Program-made: the position numbers and the translations under genes
The notes under the pieces: generated by a model
What the model was told of the DNA's origin: nothing
The model's database searches: none
The model's input: the letters and a program-made list of their open reading frames with translations, nothing else
In this document: positions 16,723 through 24,337 of the stretch, one piece after another
Position numbering within the stretch: position 1 is the stretch's first letter
Layout of the letters: every line of letters begins with the position of its first letter
Assembly (NCBI GenBank): GCA_020723285.1
Contig: DYJE01000001.1
Span: forward strand, 497,509-561,508
Direction of reading: 5' to 3'
Origin: Desulforapulum autotrophicum
GTDB taxonomy: Bacteria; Desulfobacterota; Desulfobacteria; Desulfobacterales; Desulfolunaceae
Length of the DNA: 64,000 nt

Positions 16723-17549
16723 CAGTCACCTGCAAGAATTTCAGTCCGGGCTTGTTCAAACATCTCGTCGGTCACTATGAAATAATGCCATTTCAGTTCA
16801 TCTTCCATAAATGAAACCCCCTTGCCCTTGGTGGTTTTCATAATGACGGCCGAGGGGCCTTCCGCTTTTTCCGTTAACGCAAACGCCTTTTCCATGGACT
16901 GAAAATCGTGCCCGTCCGCGATCACAGCCTTCCAGCCGAAGGCCTCCCATTTTTCGTCAAGATTATGGAAATGCATGATTTCCGTAGGACGTCCGTACCC
17001 TTGAAGATTGTTGAAATCGATGATGGCTGTCAGGTTGTCCACGCCCAGTGCCGGAGCCATCATGGCTGCTTCCCAGACAGAACCTTCCTGAATTTCCCCG
17101 TCCCCCATAAGGACATAAACACGGCCGGGGATGCCCTTTTTTTTCAATCCGTGTGCCAGACCAAGACCCATGGGAAGTCCATGACCAAGAGAACCGGCCG
17201 AAACCTCGATATGGGATGATGTCAGTTTATCCAGATGGGCGGGAAGTGTGCCCTTGTCCTGCATGTACCCGTCGATGGCTTCCTTTGAAAGGAGTCCTTT
17301 TTCATGGAGCGTGGCGTAAAGGGCCATGGCCCCGTGCCCCTTGCTCAGGATGAACCGGTCTTTAAAAGGCGAATCCGCAGGTTCTCCGTCAAACATCAGT
17401 TTGTTGAAATACAGGTAGGCCAGGATGTCCACAATGGAAAGCGACGATCCCACATGGGCGCTTTTGGACCGTCTGGCCATGTCGAGAAGGGTGATACGGA
17501 TATTCGCCGCCCGCTCACGCAGCGTCTGTTGCAGCCTGAGTTGCATCAT
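16722..17549 (-). CDS. Transketolase, N-terminal subunit
   Basis: 275 residues from ATG 17549, which has AAAGG 5 bases upstream; a TTG at 17570 is possible but less good. The TPP diphosphate-binding motif is GDGEIQEGSVWEA, followed by IIDFNNLQGYG. SKGHGA supplies a conserved His, and HIEVSAGSLGHGLPMGLGLA is family-typical. Together with the next gene it makes one alpha2beta2-type transketolase. The split form is usual in archaea and some Gram-positive bacteria and also occurs inside sugar-biosynthesis loci. It overlaps the FkbM gene by 35 bases and the C-terminal subunit gene by one base. Confidence 0.87.
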   Translation of the reverse strand: MMQLRLQQTLRERAANIRITLLDMARRSKSAHVGSSLSIVDILAYLYFNKLMFDGEPADSPFKDRFILSKGHGAMALYATLHEKGLLSKEAIDGYMQDKGTLPAHLDKLTSSHIEVSAGSLGHGLPMGLGLAHGLKKKGIPGRVYVLMGDGEIQEGSVWEAAMMAPALGVDNLTAIIDFNNLQGYGRPTEIMHFHNLDEKWEAFGWKAVIADGHDFQSMEKAFALTEKAEGPSAVIMKTTKGKGVSFMEDELKWHYFIVTDEMFEQARTEILAGD

Positions 17550-18801
17550 TTGCGCCTTTCTGTTTTGCAAAAAGAAGAATTTCCCATGGACTTCCCGTAA
17601 AATTCAGATGCCGGATAAACAACTCATATCCGTCACTCAACTCGCTGATATAAAGAGGAACATCCAGCATATCCGATATGGAGTGATAGATGGCAAGGGC
17701 CATTTTGGGCTTGAAACGGTCGATGGTTTCCCGGCCGCCCCTTAGCATTTCAAGTTCACAGCCTTCAATGTCGCTTTTGATGAAGTCCAGTTTTTCAATC
17801 CCGTTTTCAGTGCAGAAATCATCCAGAGTGACGGCGTTCACCTTGCTAAAATCCTCGGTATCGAGATGTTCCTTCATCACATAAAGAAAACTTCCGCTCT
17901 GGGGAGTGGATATCAGGTTGCATGTGGTGTTTTTATCGTACAGGGCCTTTTTCACCGGAATCACGTTATCCATTCTGTTCCGATCGATGTTTTCGGTGAG
18001 ATAGGCATAGTTCTGCTCATCAGGTTCAAAGGCGTACACCTTTCCGCTCCCGCCGATATACTTCCTGAAAAAAGCCGCCGTATCGCCCCTGTAAGCCCCC
18101 ACATCCACCACCACGTCGCCCGGTTCGGGAACCACTTTGGACATTTTGTACGTTTCCAGAGCCAGGCTGTACTGTATGGTCATGTCCTGCATATTGGTCA
18201 GGGTCATGGAGTGGTAGTCCACCACCCCGTCAGGCTTGTAGATGTAGTCCGAATGCATGAAATAGACAGACAGGATATCCTTGTCCAGAAGAAGCATGGA
18301 TATCCAGGTCAGCAGATAGGTGATCCGTGATTTTTTGTCCGAAACCCTGTCAACGACCTTTTTAACCTTTAAAATAATCTCGTCCGATGTGTAATGGGAC
18401 AACTGCTCCTTGATCAGGGATGTCACCACACATTTTTCCACCGGAAAGCCCGCTTCTTTCAGATCGAGCAGCAGATCCTCGGGGAATTTGGAAGCGGCCA
18501 CGATCAGCACATCGATGTCATCCGCATTGACCTGGTCAATGCGGCGCACGATGAAATCATTCCTGAAATTGACATTGGTGCTTTTATCGTACACAGCCTC
18601 GATGCGGCCCATCAGATCGGGATGGTTCTCCTCGAAAAAATTAAGGATTTTCCGTGAATACCGGTTGCATGGAAAAATCCCGATTTTCCCGGCATCTTTC
18701 ACCGATGCCGCAATCTTTTCCATTTCCTTCATCCCGTTCTGCTCATCGTTCAGATTTGTCTTGACCGTCGTGACAAACAAATCAAAAAAAGTTGAAAACA
18801 T
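17515..18801 (-). CDS. FkbM-family methyltransferase with N-terminal Rossmann-like module
   Basis: The 428-residue protein has two parts. Residues of about 25-135 resemble the module seen elsewhere in the locus (GKIGIFPCNRYSRKILNFF, IEAVYDKSTN, IDVLIVAAS). Residues of about 215-410 are an FkbM-type O-methyltransferase: VVVDVGAYRGDTAAFF, VYAFEPDEQNYAYL, VTLDDFC, LDFIKSDIEGCELEML. FkbM enzymes methylate sugar or polyketide hydroxyls. It starts at ATG 18801 with GGAG about 6 bases upstream. The C-terminal tail overlaps the transketolase start. Its substrate is probably a glycan intermediate. Confidence 0.82.
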   Translation of the reverse strand: MFSTFFDLFVTTVKTNLNDEQNGMKEMEKIAASVKDAGKIGIFPCNRYSRKILNFFEENHPDLMGRIEAVYDKSTNVNFRNDFIVRRIDQVNADDIDVLIVAASKFPEDLLLDLKEAGFPVEKCVVTSLIKEQLSHYTSDEIILKVKKVVDRVSDKKSRITYLLTWISMLLLDKDILSVYFMHSDYIYKPDGVVDYHSMTLTNMQDMTIQYSLALETYKMSKVVPEPGDVVVDVGAYRGDTAAFFRKYIGGSGKVYAFEPDEQNYAYLTENIDRNRMDNVIPVKKALYDKNTTCNLISTPQSGSFLYVMKEHLDTEDFSKVNAVTLDDFCTENGIEKLDFIKSDIEGCELEMLRGGRETIDRFKPKMALAIYHSISDMLDVPLYISELSDGYELFIRHLNFTGSPWEILLFAKQKGANDATQAATDAA

Positions 18802-18843
18802 GATCTCTCCCGGTGGTTGTTTCGGTTTCTTGATGGAACCCGA

Positions 18844-20124
18844 TCAGTGATAAATCGCTTCAAGCATAGGCAGACCCGTGTCCATGGAACGGGCGCGCCT
18901 GAAAGACAGGACGCTGGCGGCCAGTTTCTGGTAATCGGCTTTTTCAACAGCACGGTGAATCGTCCGGGGATCCTCCGCCCTGTAGATCACCGCAAAGCCA
19001 TGCTTCTCGGCATAACTCCTGATGTATTCCGCATGTTCCGGCACAAGCACCGGAAGCCCCGCCTCGATATACGAAAAGAGTTTCGTGGGCATGTTGTATT
19101 TGAAATGCAAGGGGTTGTAAGAAGAGGCCTTGAAATTTTCATAGTAAAGACCATACTCAAAACAACAGATCCTTTCAGGCAGCGCAAAAAACGGAACCCC
19201 TTTATAAAAATGGAAACCAGGATAAACCGCCTGGTAATCCAGGTAATGGGCGTGCTCTTCCCAGTAGGACTCCCTGGCGTTTTGATTGACGAAAACACTG
19301 AATTCCATGGCCGGATCATGGCCTTGGCAGATGCCCTGAATCAAAGGATCGAACACATGGCCTTCATGCCCTTTTTTCACGGCGATGTCATATGGAATCA
19401 GCCCTCCTGCAAACACGACAGACCGATGCTGTTTTGCCTCAGACACTGCAAAAAAATCCGTCTCAGGCAGGGAGTGTGACTGGACGTCCCTGGGAAGCCC
19501 CGGCCAGATATGACGCATTTCATCGATGGCTTCGGCGGGCATCTTATGGGTGAACCCGTCGCAGGATTCAAGCATGATTCTTTCAAGGACAACGGACGGT
19601 GACTGAACATCCTTTTCGATAAACAGCATGGCATCATTCACATCAATAAGGGTTCTGATACCGGTCGCTTTTCTTGCGGCCACGGCTGCAAGGCCGAAAA
19701 CAGAAGGAAGGCTCACCGCATGAAGTGCGAATCCGCCGCACTGGCACATCATGCTGAACAGTTCCCAATAATCCGACACTTCATAAACGTCGTCAAAAAA
19801 CCGTTCCAGACAATGGTCTTCCCTGACACAACACCCGATGAACGTCGTGTGGTACCTGCCCGTCTTTCGAAGCGCCACGCTTTTTTTGACAAGGGTGATG
19901 TTGGGATAATACGATGTGAAAACGATATGTTTTTTAGTGTCGACGAAGGCGCTCTGAAAGTGGCCGGGCCGTTTTCTGTAATGGAGCCTGCCCCTGCCCC
20001 TGGGCATGGGGCCGTGGAGTGTCCTTGAGAACTGAGCAAGCTGTGTTGAGGTCAACCGGTCACCCAGAAGACGCTTAAGCAGGTCATCGTTACTGTTTGA
20101 AGGGAATGCCGCTTGCGTCAACAC
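18844..20124 (-). CDS. Glycosyltransferase, GT-B-like
   Basis: About 426 residues. I chose GTG 20124 because GGAG lies 6 bases upstream and it overlaps the preceding stop (GTGTTGA); a TTG at 20136 is the longer option. The N-terminal half (HIVFTSYYPNITLVKK, FIGCCVRED) fits an acceptor domain. The C-terminal half has SVVFAGGLIPYDIAV and TKLFSYIEAGLPVLVPEHAEY, the same ending as the two module-bearing transferases downstream (9806-13121). This protein lacks the N-terminal Rossmann module. Donor and acceptor are unknown. It follows directly on the deoxyhypusine-synthase-like gene. Confidence 0.7.
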   Translation of the reverse strand: MLTQAAFPSNSNDDLLKRLLGDRLTSTQLAQFSRTLHGPMPRGRGRLHYRKRPGHFQSAFVDTKKHIVFTSYYPNITLVKKSVALRKTGRYHTTFIGCCVREDHCLERFFDDVYEVSDYWELFSMMCQCGGFALHAVSLPSVFGLAAVAARKATGIRTLIDVNDAMLFIEKDVQSPSVVLERIMLESCDGFTHKMPAEAIDEMRHIWPGLPRDVQSHSLPETDFFAVSEAKQHRSVVFAGGLIPYDIAVKKGHEGHVFDPLIQGICQGHDPAMEFSVFVNQNARESYWEEHAHYLDYQAVYPGFHFYKGVPFFALPERICCFEYGLYYENFKASSYNPLHFKYNMPTKLFSYIEAGLPVLVPEHAEYIRSYAEKHGFAVIYRAEDPRTIHRAVEKADYQKLAASVLSFRRARSMDTGLPMLEAIYH

Positions 20125-21074
20125 AGGGCACTCCAAAGCTGGGGAACGGTGATGTCATGGCGTCCGTTCACATAGAAACTTTCCCCGCCGTCTTTAACGG
20201 TTCTCACAAGCATGGTTTTCCAGGGCCTGAAATAATATCCTGGGGTCTCCGGAGAGGGCTCTTTTCGCCAGTTCTCCGGCAAATCCACAAGATCGCAGAC
20301 CAGGGTTGTGAACCGGCAGAGGGTTTCATTGGTCTGGGCGGCAAGGTTCCTGACCATGGACAGGGCTTTCAAATAGATTTCAGGCGCCATGACCGCACTT
20401 CCGAAATTCATGACCACACCGTTTTCAAGTCCCGTCATAACCTGGGTGAATCTCAGGAAATCCCTGTAACTCGTGTCTCCATAGGCCGCGCCGTTGCAGT
20501 TGGGCATCTGGTATACGATATCCTGACCGATGCCCACATGGACGGTCACGGGGATTCCCAGGCGGTATCCTGCTGAAAAAAGGCTGATATCCCGGTGGGG
20601 CAGATTGTTTTCGAGGATGTAGCGGCCGATGGATTCCCCCAGCCCCATGTTGTTTTTCGCACCGTCTGCAACAATATCGTTGATCATTGCCGTTTCACGC
20701 CAGAATCCGAACTGCCCGTCCGTGATATAACGTGAAACCGTTTCTGTTGTGCCGCCGGCCAGGGCGAATTCGAAGTCATGGATCACGCAGGCCCCGTTGA
20801 CGGCGACACAGTCGATCATGCCTTTTTCCATAAGATCGATAATGTAGCGCTGGACGCCGGATCGTATCACATGGGCCCCCATCATGAGGATCACCGCCCC
20901 GCCCTTTTTCCTGGCTTCCATGATCCGCCGGGCCACCTGAAAAATAGCATCCAGGGTCACATCTTTTTTTTCAAGGGGTTTCACCTGATCCACCCCGAGA
21001 TTGTTCACGCGGAGACTAAGGGGTTGAATCTTGACACGGCGGGTATCGAATTCGACGACCATTCTTTTTTCCAC
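20118..21074 (-). CDS. Conserved protein, possibly deoxyhypusine-synthase-like fold
   Basis: I do not recognise a proven function for this 318-residue protein. It has a nucleotide-binding look: GGAVILMMGAHVIRSG, IDCVAVNGACVIHDFEFA, IPVTVHVGIGQDI and NGVVMNFGSAVMAPEIYLKAL. The order of these parts (an early glycine strand, a VNGA strand, a late 'IPV...GD' strand and a glycine strand near the end) recalls the deoxyhypusine synthase/DHS-like NAD-binding fold, but I see no hypusine-specific active site. It sits 0-1 bases after the kinase/nucleotidyltransferase gene, starting at GTG 21074 or ATG 21062, and between heptose-like genes and transketolase. It may act on a phosphosugar of that route; that is a guess. 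Confidence 0.6.
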   Translation of the reverse strand: MEKRMVVEFDTRRVKIQPLSLRVNNLGVDQVKPLEKKDVTLDAIFQVARRIMEARKKGGAVILMMGAHVIRSGVQRYIIDLMEKGMIDCVAVNGACVIHDFEFALAGGTTETVSRYITDGQFGFWRETAMINDIVADGAKNNMGLGESIGRYILENNLPHRDISLFSAGYRLGIPVTVHVGIGQDIVYQMPNCNGAAYGDTSYRDFLRFTQVMTGLENGVVMNFGSAVMAPEIYLKALSMVRNLAAQTNETLCRFTTLVCDLVDLPENWRKEPSPETPGYYFRPWKTMLVRTVKDGGESFYVNGRHDITVPQLWSALC

Positions 21075-22588
21075 TATTTCATCAGGGAGGTGACATAGGA
21101 TTTCACACCGGGAAGATCGATGGCTTTTTTATTTCCAATGATCTCCACGGCCAGGGCTCCGGTGACATTGCCGATAAAGCCGATCATCTCGTTTGACGCG
21201 GAAAGGTATGAAGCCATGGACGTCACCGACAGAACCGAATCACCCGCACCCACCCTGTCCACCACACTCCGGGCAAAGGCCGGAACAGCCACAAATCCGC
21301 CGTTGCCGTTCATGACGATGCTTCCTTTCCGGCCCCGCGTAACCGTAAACTGCTTCGTGTTCATCTGACGTGACAGTCGTTCCATCATCGGAGGAACCTG
21401 ACCGTTTTTCTGCCGTGTCTCCAGGCGGATTTCATGCTCCGCGATGCAGACGTAATCGGCCCTGGGATACCGGGTCACGGTATGAAACCCCCTGTTCCCT
21501 GAATTGGACTGGGCGTTTACGGCAAGAAACGGAGCCTTGTCACAGAGAACGGAAACCATGGCGTCGCTCACCGCACCATGGCCAAAATCCGCCACAATGA
21601 CCAGATCGTGATCCCCTGCATGGTCCGAGATCCATCGACACATGGCGGCGTCTTTTTCCCGGTTCAAGCCCGAATCGTCCATCACGTAAACCTCGAAGAG
21701 CTTGTTGAACGAGTAGCCGTCGACATAACGTCGCTTGATCAGGGTCGGGGCTTTATCCTGGATTTCCCGGTAAAGTGTGATGTTGGGCGAAAGCTGTGAC
21801 CTGATGAAATCCTCATGGGAATCGGTGTCGCCCAAAACGGTGCACAGGGTGACCTTGCCTGCAAAATTGGCCACATGGTTGGCCACGGCCAGGGCACCGC
21901 CTGCGAACATGTCCCTGGAACGGTAGTGCGCCGTCAGCACCGGATCTTTAGATGACTTGCCCAGGGGATCGCAGTAAAGATATTCGTCAAGAATGGTGTC
22001 ACCGACCACGAGAACCCTGAGGGACGCCATTTTTTCGAACAGTTCCTCGATGTCCGCAAGGCTGTGACGCGTCCTGAACAGTTTCATGTACGCATCGATT
22101 TCTTCGGGGAGATTCGACAGGTAGGTGTTGATCAGGTGGGACGAGCTGAAAACGATATCGTTTGTAAACGCCAGCCGTGCGCCGATTTCATCGACAACGT
22201 TCTTTTCCTTCTGGATTTTTCCTGTTTTATCGCTTGTGATGGATTTGAATTCAGACCCTTTCACATAGATATCCGGCCGAAGCAGCCTCAAGGTCTCCTC
22301 CGCCGTGGGCCAGGCGTTGACGGCCACGTAATCCACCATGTTAAGGGACGCCACGGCCTCCGCACGCAAATCTTCGGGGAACGCCGGACGAAACGGCCCC
22401 TTGTCCACATAACGGTCGGGAGTCAGCGTCACCACCAGAACATCACCCATGGCCGACGCTTCCTCGAAATACCGTATATGACCGATATGAAGAAGGTCGA
22501 ACACCCCGTGGCAGTGAACCACCGTTTGCCCCTTTTCTTTCAATTCCCTGATGATTCCGGCAAGTTCATTCAAATCCGTCAGCTTCAT
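21074..22588 (-). CDS. HldE-like bifunctional nucleotidyltransferase/PfkB kinase with reversed domain order
   Basis: The 504-residue protein joins an N-terminal cytidylyltransferase-fold domain (HGVFDLLHIGHIRYF near residue 25, then VTLTPDRYVDKG and IYVKGSEF) to a C-terminal PfkB sugar kinase (VLVVGDTILDEYLY near residue 190, FAGGALAVANHV, and catalytic Asp in DRVGAGDSV near residue 455). E. coli HldE has the same two domains the other way round and makes ADP-heptose from heptose 7-phosphate. The activity here may be similar, but both the order and the sugar are open. It begins at ATG 22588, directly after the SIS isomerase gene, and touches the next gene. Confidence 0.8.
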   Translation of the reverse strand: MKLTDLNELAGIIRELKEKGQTVVHCHGVFDLLHIGHIRYFEEASAMGDVLVVTLTPDRYVDKGPFRPAFPEDLRAEAVASLNMVDYVAVNAWPTAEETLRLLRPDIYVKGSEFKSITSDKTGKIQKEKNVVDEIGARLAFTNDIVFSSSHLINTYLSNLPEEIDAYMKLFRTRHSLADIEELFEKMASLRVLVVGDTILDEYLYCDPLGKSSKDPVLTAHYRSRDMFAGGALAVANHVANFAGKVTLCTVLGDTDSHEDFIRSQLSPNITLYREIQDKAPTLIKRRYVDGYSFNKLFEVYVMDDSGLNREKDAAMCRWISDHAGDHDLVIVADFGHGAVSDAMVSVLCDKAPFLAVNAQSNSGNRGFHTVTRYPRADYVCIAEHEIRLETRQKNGQVPPMMERLSRQMNTKQFTVTRGRKGSIVMNGNGGFVAVPAFARSVVDRVGAGDSVLSVTSMASYLSASNEMIGFIGNVTGALAVEIIGNKKAIDLPGVKSYVTSLMK

Positions 22589-22589
22589 A

Positions 22590-23246
22590 TCAGGCCCCTT
22601 TTGCCGCGAACATGGGCTGAAGTCCGAAAAGCTCAGACCGCATTTTACGGTCCATCTTCAAAAACGAATACACCAGATGTCCGATAATGGAAAACACGTC
22701 CTCCACCGGCCCGTATTCGCCTTTGAAGGTCGGGATATGCAGGTTGATGTCGGTCATGGTCCTCATTTTTCCACCGTCGAACCCGGTCATGCCGATGGTG
22801 ATGGCGCCGTGGTTCATGGCGTATTCAAGAGCTTCAATGACATTTTCCGAGTTGCCGCTGACCGACAGGGCGATCAACACATCTCCTTTTTTGAGACGTC
22901 CCTCCAGTTGTTTGACAAAGACTTTGCTATAGCCCTCGTCATTGGCAAGGGCTGTCAGAAGGGGAAGGTTGTCGGTGAGGCTCATGGCCTGTATGGGCGG
23001 AAGTCCCCTGGCCCGGGTTCCCACATGGATATCGTTGGCGTAATGGGACGCCGACGCGGCGCTTCCCCCGTTCCCGATGAAATAGATCGTGTTACCGAGT
23101 TCGTGAGCCGTTTCGATGGTATCAATGATCGCCGCGATGGTTTCGGTGTTGAGCCGGGAAATGAGTCCGCACAGATAATCGAGATAACGTTTCCCAAAAT
23201 CGATTTTTGACATGGCATTGTTAAAATGATTATTCAGGCTTTCCAT
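22590..23246 (-). CDS. GmhA-like SIS-domain phosphosugar isomerase
   Basis: The 218-residue protein is a single SIS domain close to sedoheptulose 7-phosphate isomerase: IYFIGNGGSAASASHYAND (phosphate site, near residue 52), ALSVSGNSENVIEAL, GMTGFDGGKM and a C-terminal VFSIIGHLVYSF helix. By hand alignment with E. coli GmhA, the catalytic Glu of AEEL is Asp here (ANDI) and the Gln of the RIQE helix is Glu (PVED), while the His (IGH) is kept. The altered pair may mean another sugar. It begins at ATG 23246 with GAGGAG upstream, and a kinase/nucleotidyltransferase follows, as in heptose pathways. Confidence 0.8.
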   Translation of the reverse strand: MESLNNHFNNAMSKIDFGKRYLDYLCGLISRLNTETIAAIIDTIETAHELGNTIYFIGNGGSAASASHYANDIHVGTRARGLPPIQAMSLTDNLPLLTALANDEGYSKVFVKQLEGRLKKGDVLIALSVSGNSENVIEALEYAMNHGAITIGMTGFDGGKMRTMTDINLHIPTFKGEYGPVEDVFSIIGHLVYSFLKMDRKMRSELFGLQPMFAAKGA

Positions 23247-23270
23247 ATTAAACTCCTCGATGATACTTTG

Positions 23271-24221
23271 TTATAGAGTTGCATAAACATCCATAAGGAT
23301 GCCGAGAACGTTCGCCTCGTTCCAGCAGTTCACCATGAATTCCCTGGCCTCCTCACCCCTGGTTTTCCGCAGGCCGGGGTCCTCGATCAGCTCCGACAGG
23401 GTGTCCCTAAGTTCGACCCGGCTTCTTGCGATACACCACGGCAGCTTCGTTCTTCCGCTGAACGATTGGATATGTCCGATATTCCAGTCATCAAGACCGG
23501 CGATCACAGGTTTGCCCTGACTGAGTGATTCCAGTGACGAGACCCCGTAATAGCCCTGCATATGGTCAAAATGGATATCGCTGGACCTCTTGATGGAAAG
23601 GCATGTGTCGTAGACGGTGTTTTCAATGACGACGCATTCAATATGGGGATACCGCCCTTTCAATTCATCGACAACGGCGATGAATTCAGACGTGTTCTTC
23701 AATTCTTTTTTTGTCGGAGACTGACAAATCCTGACCTTTCCCTTTGCCTGCTTCCCGGTCGGCATAAACCGCGGGTCGTTCACGGGAACCACATTGGGTA
23801 TCCAGCATGCTTCGGGGAGAAGCTTCAGAAGATCCGGCGTGCTGACCAGGGTCCGCCTGTTCAGTTCCCTGTATTTTTCCCTGTATTTTCCCGGATTCGC
23901 CCTGAAATCCGGGTGACCGTGGTGATGGTTGACAAGGCCCTTGCCACGGATGTAGTCCCTGACCCTTAAAGGCCCGATTTCCATGGATTCATCGGACAGG
24001 ATATGGAAATGGAAGATGTCCGACGATGTTAAAAGCTCCTCGATTTCATCCAGTCCCGAGCCGTCCAGATCCGGAAGGTGGAGATCCTTCTCGAAATCGA
24101 TGCCGTATCGTTCCTGCTTTGTGATCAGGCGGCAGGTGTGCTCACCGGTTCTGTTGATCGCTTGACAAAATGCGATTCCCATGCCTGCAGGATCGTTTTC
24201 AGTGAGCATCAGGATGTTCAA
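23271..24221 (-). CDS. Glycosyltransferase, GT-B-like (short)
   Basis: The 316-residue protein begins MNILMLTENDPAGMGIAF and ends with a GT1/GT4-like donor half (HMQGYYGVSSLESLSQGKPVIA, then GLDDWNIG). A HHHGH stretch near residue 100 lies in the acceptor half. The start is TTG 24221, supported by GGAG 7 bases upstream. It is shorter than usual GT4 enzymes (350-400 residues) but looks complete. It sits between the nonulosonate synthase and the GmhA-like gene, with 116 bases of noncoding DNA upstream. Donor and acceptor are unknown. Confidence 0.68.
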   Translation of the reverse strand: MNILMLTENDPAGMGIAFCQAINRTGEHTCRLITKQERYGIDFEKDLHLPDLDGSGLDEIEELLTSSDIFHFHILSDESMEIGPLRVRDYIRGKGLVNHHHGHPDFRANPGKYREKYRELNRRTLVSTPDLLKLLPEACWIPNVVPVNDPRFMPTGKQAKGKVRICQSPTKKELKNTSEFIAVVDELKGRYPHIECVVIENTVYDTCLSIKRSSDIHFDHMQGYYGVSSLESLSQGKPVIAGLDDWNIGHIQSFSGRTKLPWCIARSRVELRDTLSELIEDPGLRKTRGEEAREFMVNCWNEANVLGILMDVYATL

Positions 24222-24337
24222 TATATAGCTCCGCCCGTTCGATTACATATCGAGCATTTCAATGGTACTAAAAAAAATCAGTTTCACCCTGTCTTCAGGC
24301 TGAAGTTCAACCATTCAGTCTTTGAATGGACGTTTCG

